DNA of 5,219 nt from Methanocorpusculum sp. (GTDB taxonomy: Archaea > Halobacteriota > Methanomicrobia > Methanomicrobiales > Methanocorpusculaceae), in the NCBI GenBank assembly GCA_029986255.1, contig DALTYD010000043.1, forward strand, positions 1-5,219, in the 5' to 3' direction. The position numbers and the translations under genes were made by a program. The notes under the pieces are model-generated. The model had not been told where the DNA came from. It did no database searches and saw only the letters and a program-made list of their open reading frames with translations. Shown one piece after another: positions 5,118 to 5,219 of the stretch (position 1 is the first letter of the stretch; every line of letters begins with the position of its first letter).

Positions 5118-5219
5118 TTATTTTTTGTTATTATTGTACTCGTTGTTTTCATTGTTATCGGTACAAATTTCTTTTCGTGTATTGAGGAGGACATGTGTGG
5201 ATTCCCCTAGTTTTCGCAT
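5118..5219 (-). CDS. 3' end of an unrecognised gene running off the right edge
   Basis: A minus-strand frame is open from the window edge to TAA at 5120-5118. It gives 33 residues beginning MRKLGESTHVLLNTRKEI and ending in an Asn-, Glu- and Lys-rich hydrophilic tail. The ATG sits exactly at the edge, so this could be a complete small protein, but more likely it is the C-terminal end of a longer gene. A pyrimidine-rich stretch follows the stop on the same strand and could help termination before the glmM promoter 70 nt on. I do not recognise the family. Chance openness cannot be excluded over this length. Confidence 0.35.
   Translation of the reverse strand: MRKLGESTHVLLNTRKEICTDNNENNEYNNNKK

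Noticed and set aside
5182..5207. GAGGAGG followed by ATGTGTGGA on the plus strand, resembling the MCG start of glutamine amidotransferases such as GlmS
   Set aside because: The frame hits TAG after five codons, so it cannot encode such a protein. The purine-rich motif is probably coincidence.

Overview
The window reads as a piece of archaeal, most likely euryarchaeal, chromosome. The best evidence is a tRNA-Trp gene (3173-3359) split by a 113-nt intron with bulge-helix-bulge splice sites, no encoded CCA, and a complete box C/D guide RNA inside the intron. TATA-type promoter candidates and GGAG-type ribosome binding sites agree with this. An archaeal GlmM-type mutase and a two-subunit flavin/iron-sulfur oxidoreductase would suit a methanogen with moderate-to-low GC, perhaps of the Methanomicrobiales. 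That placement is an impression from protein resemblance, not something the sequence proves.

Layout, left to right. Positions 1-167 are AT-rich and hold a hairpin directly after the nfnB stop. Positions 168-2374 carry a two-gene minus-strand operon, nfnA then nfnB. It encodes the small (FAD, [2Fe-2S]) and large (two [4Fe-4S] sites, FAD, NADPH) subunits of an NfnAB / sulfide dehydrogenase / GltA-like complex. Its leader contains an (ATGT)5 microsatellite. Positions 2375-3172 have no convincing gene, but include a clean plus-strand hairpin plus T7 that may end an unrecognised small RNA. Positions 3173-3359 are the intron-containing tRNA-Trp. Positions 3360-3671 show nothing recognisable beyond the tRNA terminator. 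Positions 3672-5048 are a minus-strand glmM-like gene with its own short-leader promoter. A small minus-strand reading frame ends at 5118 and runs off the right edge.

The protein genes are not an obvious pathway. NfnAB would move electrons between ferredoxin and pyridine nucleotides, or act on sulfur or glutamate-type substrates. GlmM would make glucosamine-1-phosphate for UDP-GlcNAc. The tRNA-Trp is the most informative locus. Its intron guides are predicted to direct 2'-O-methylation of C34 and C39 of the same pre-tRNA, and both guide-target duplexes cross the splice junctions, so methylation must precede splicing. This is the known haloarchaeal type of system, with a covariant change at position 39.
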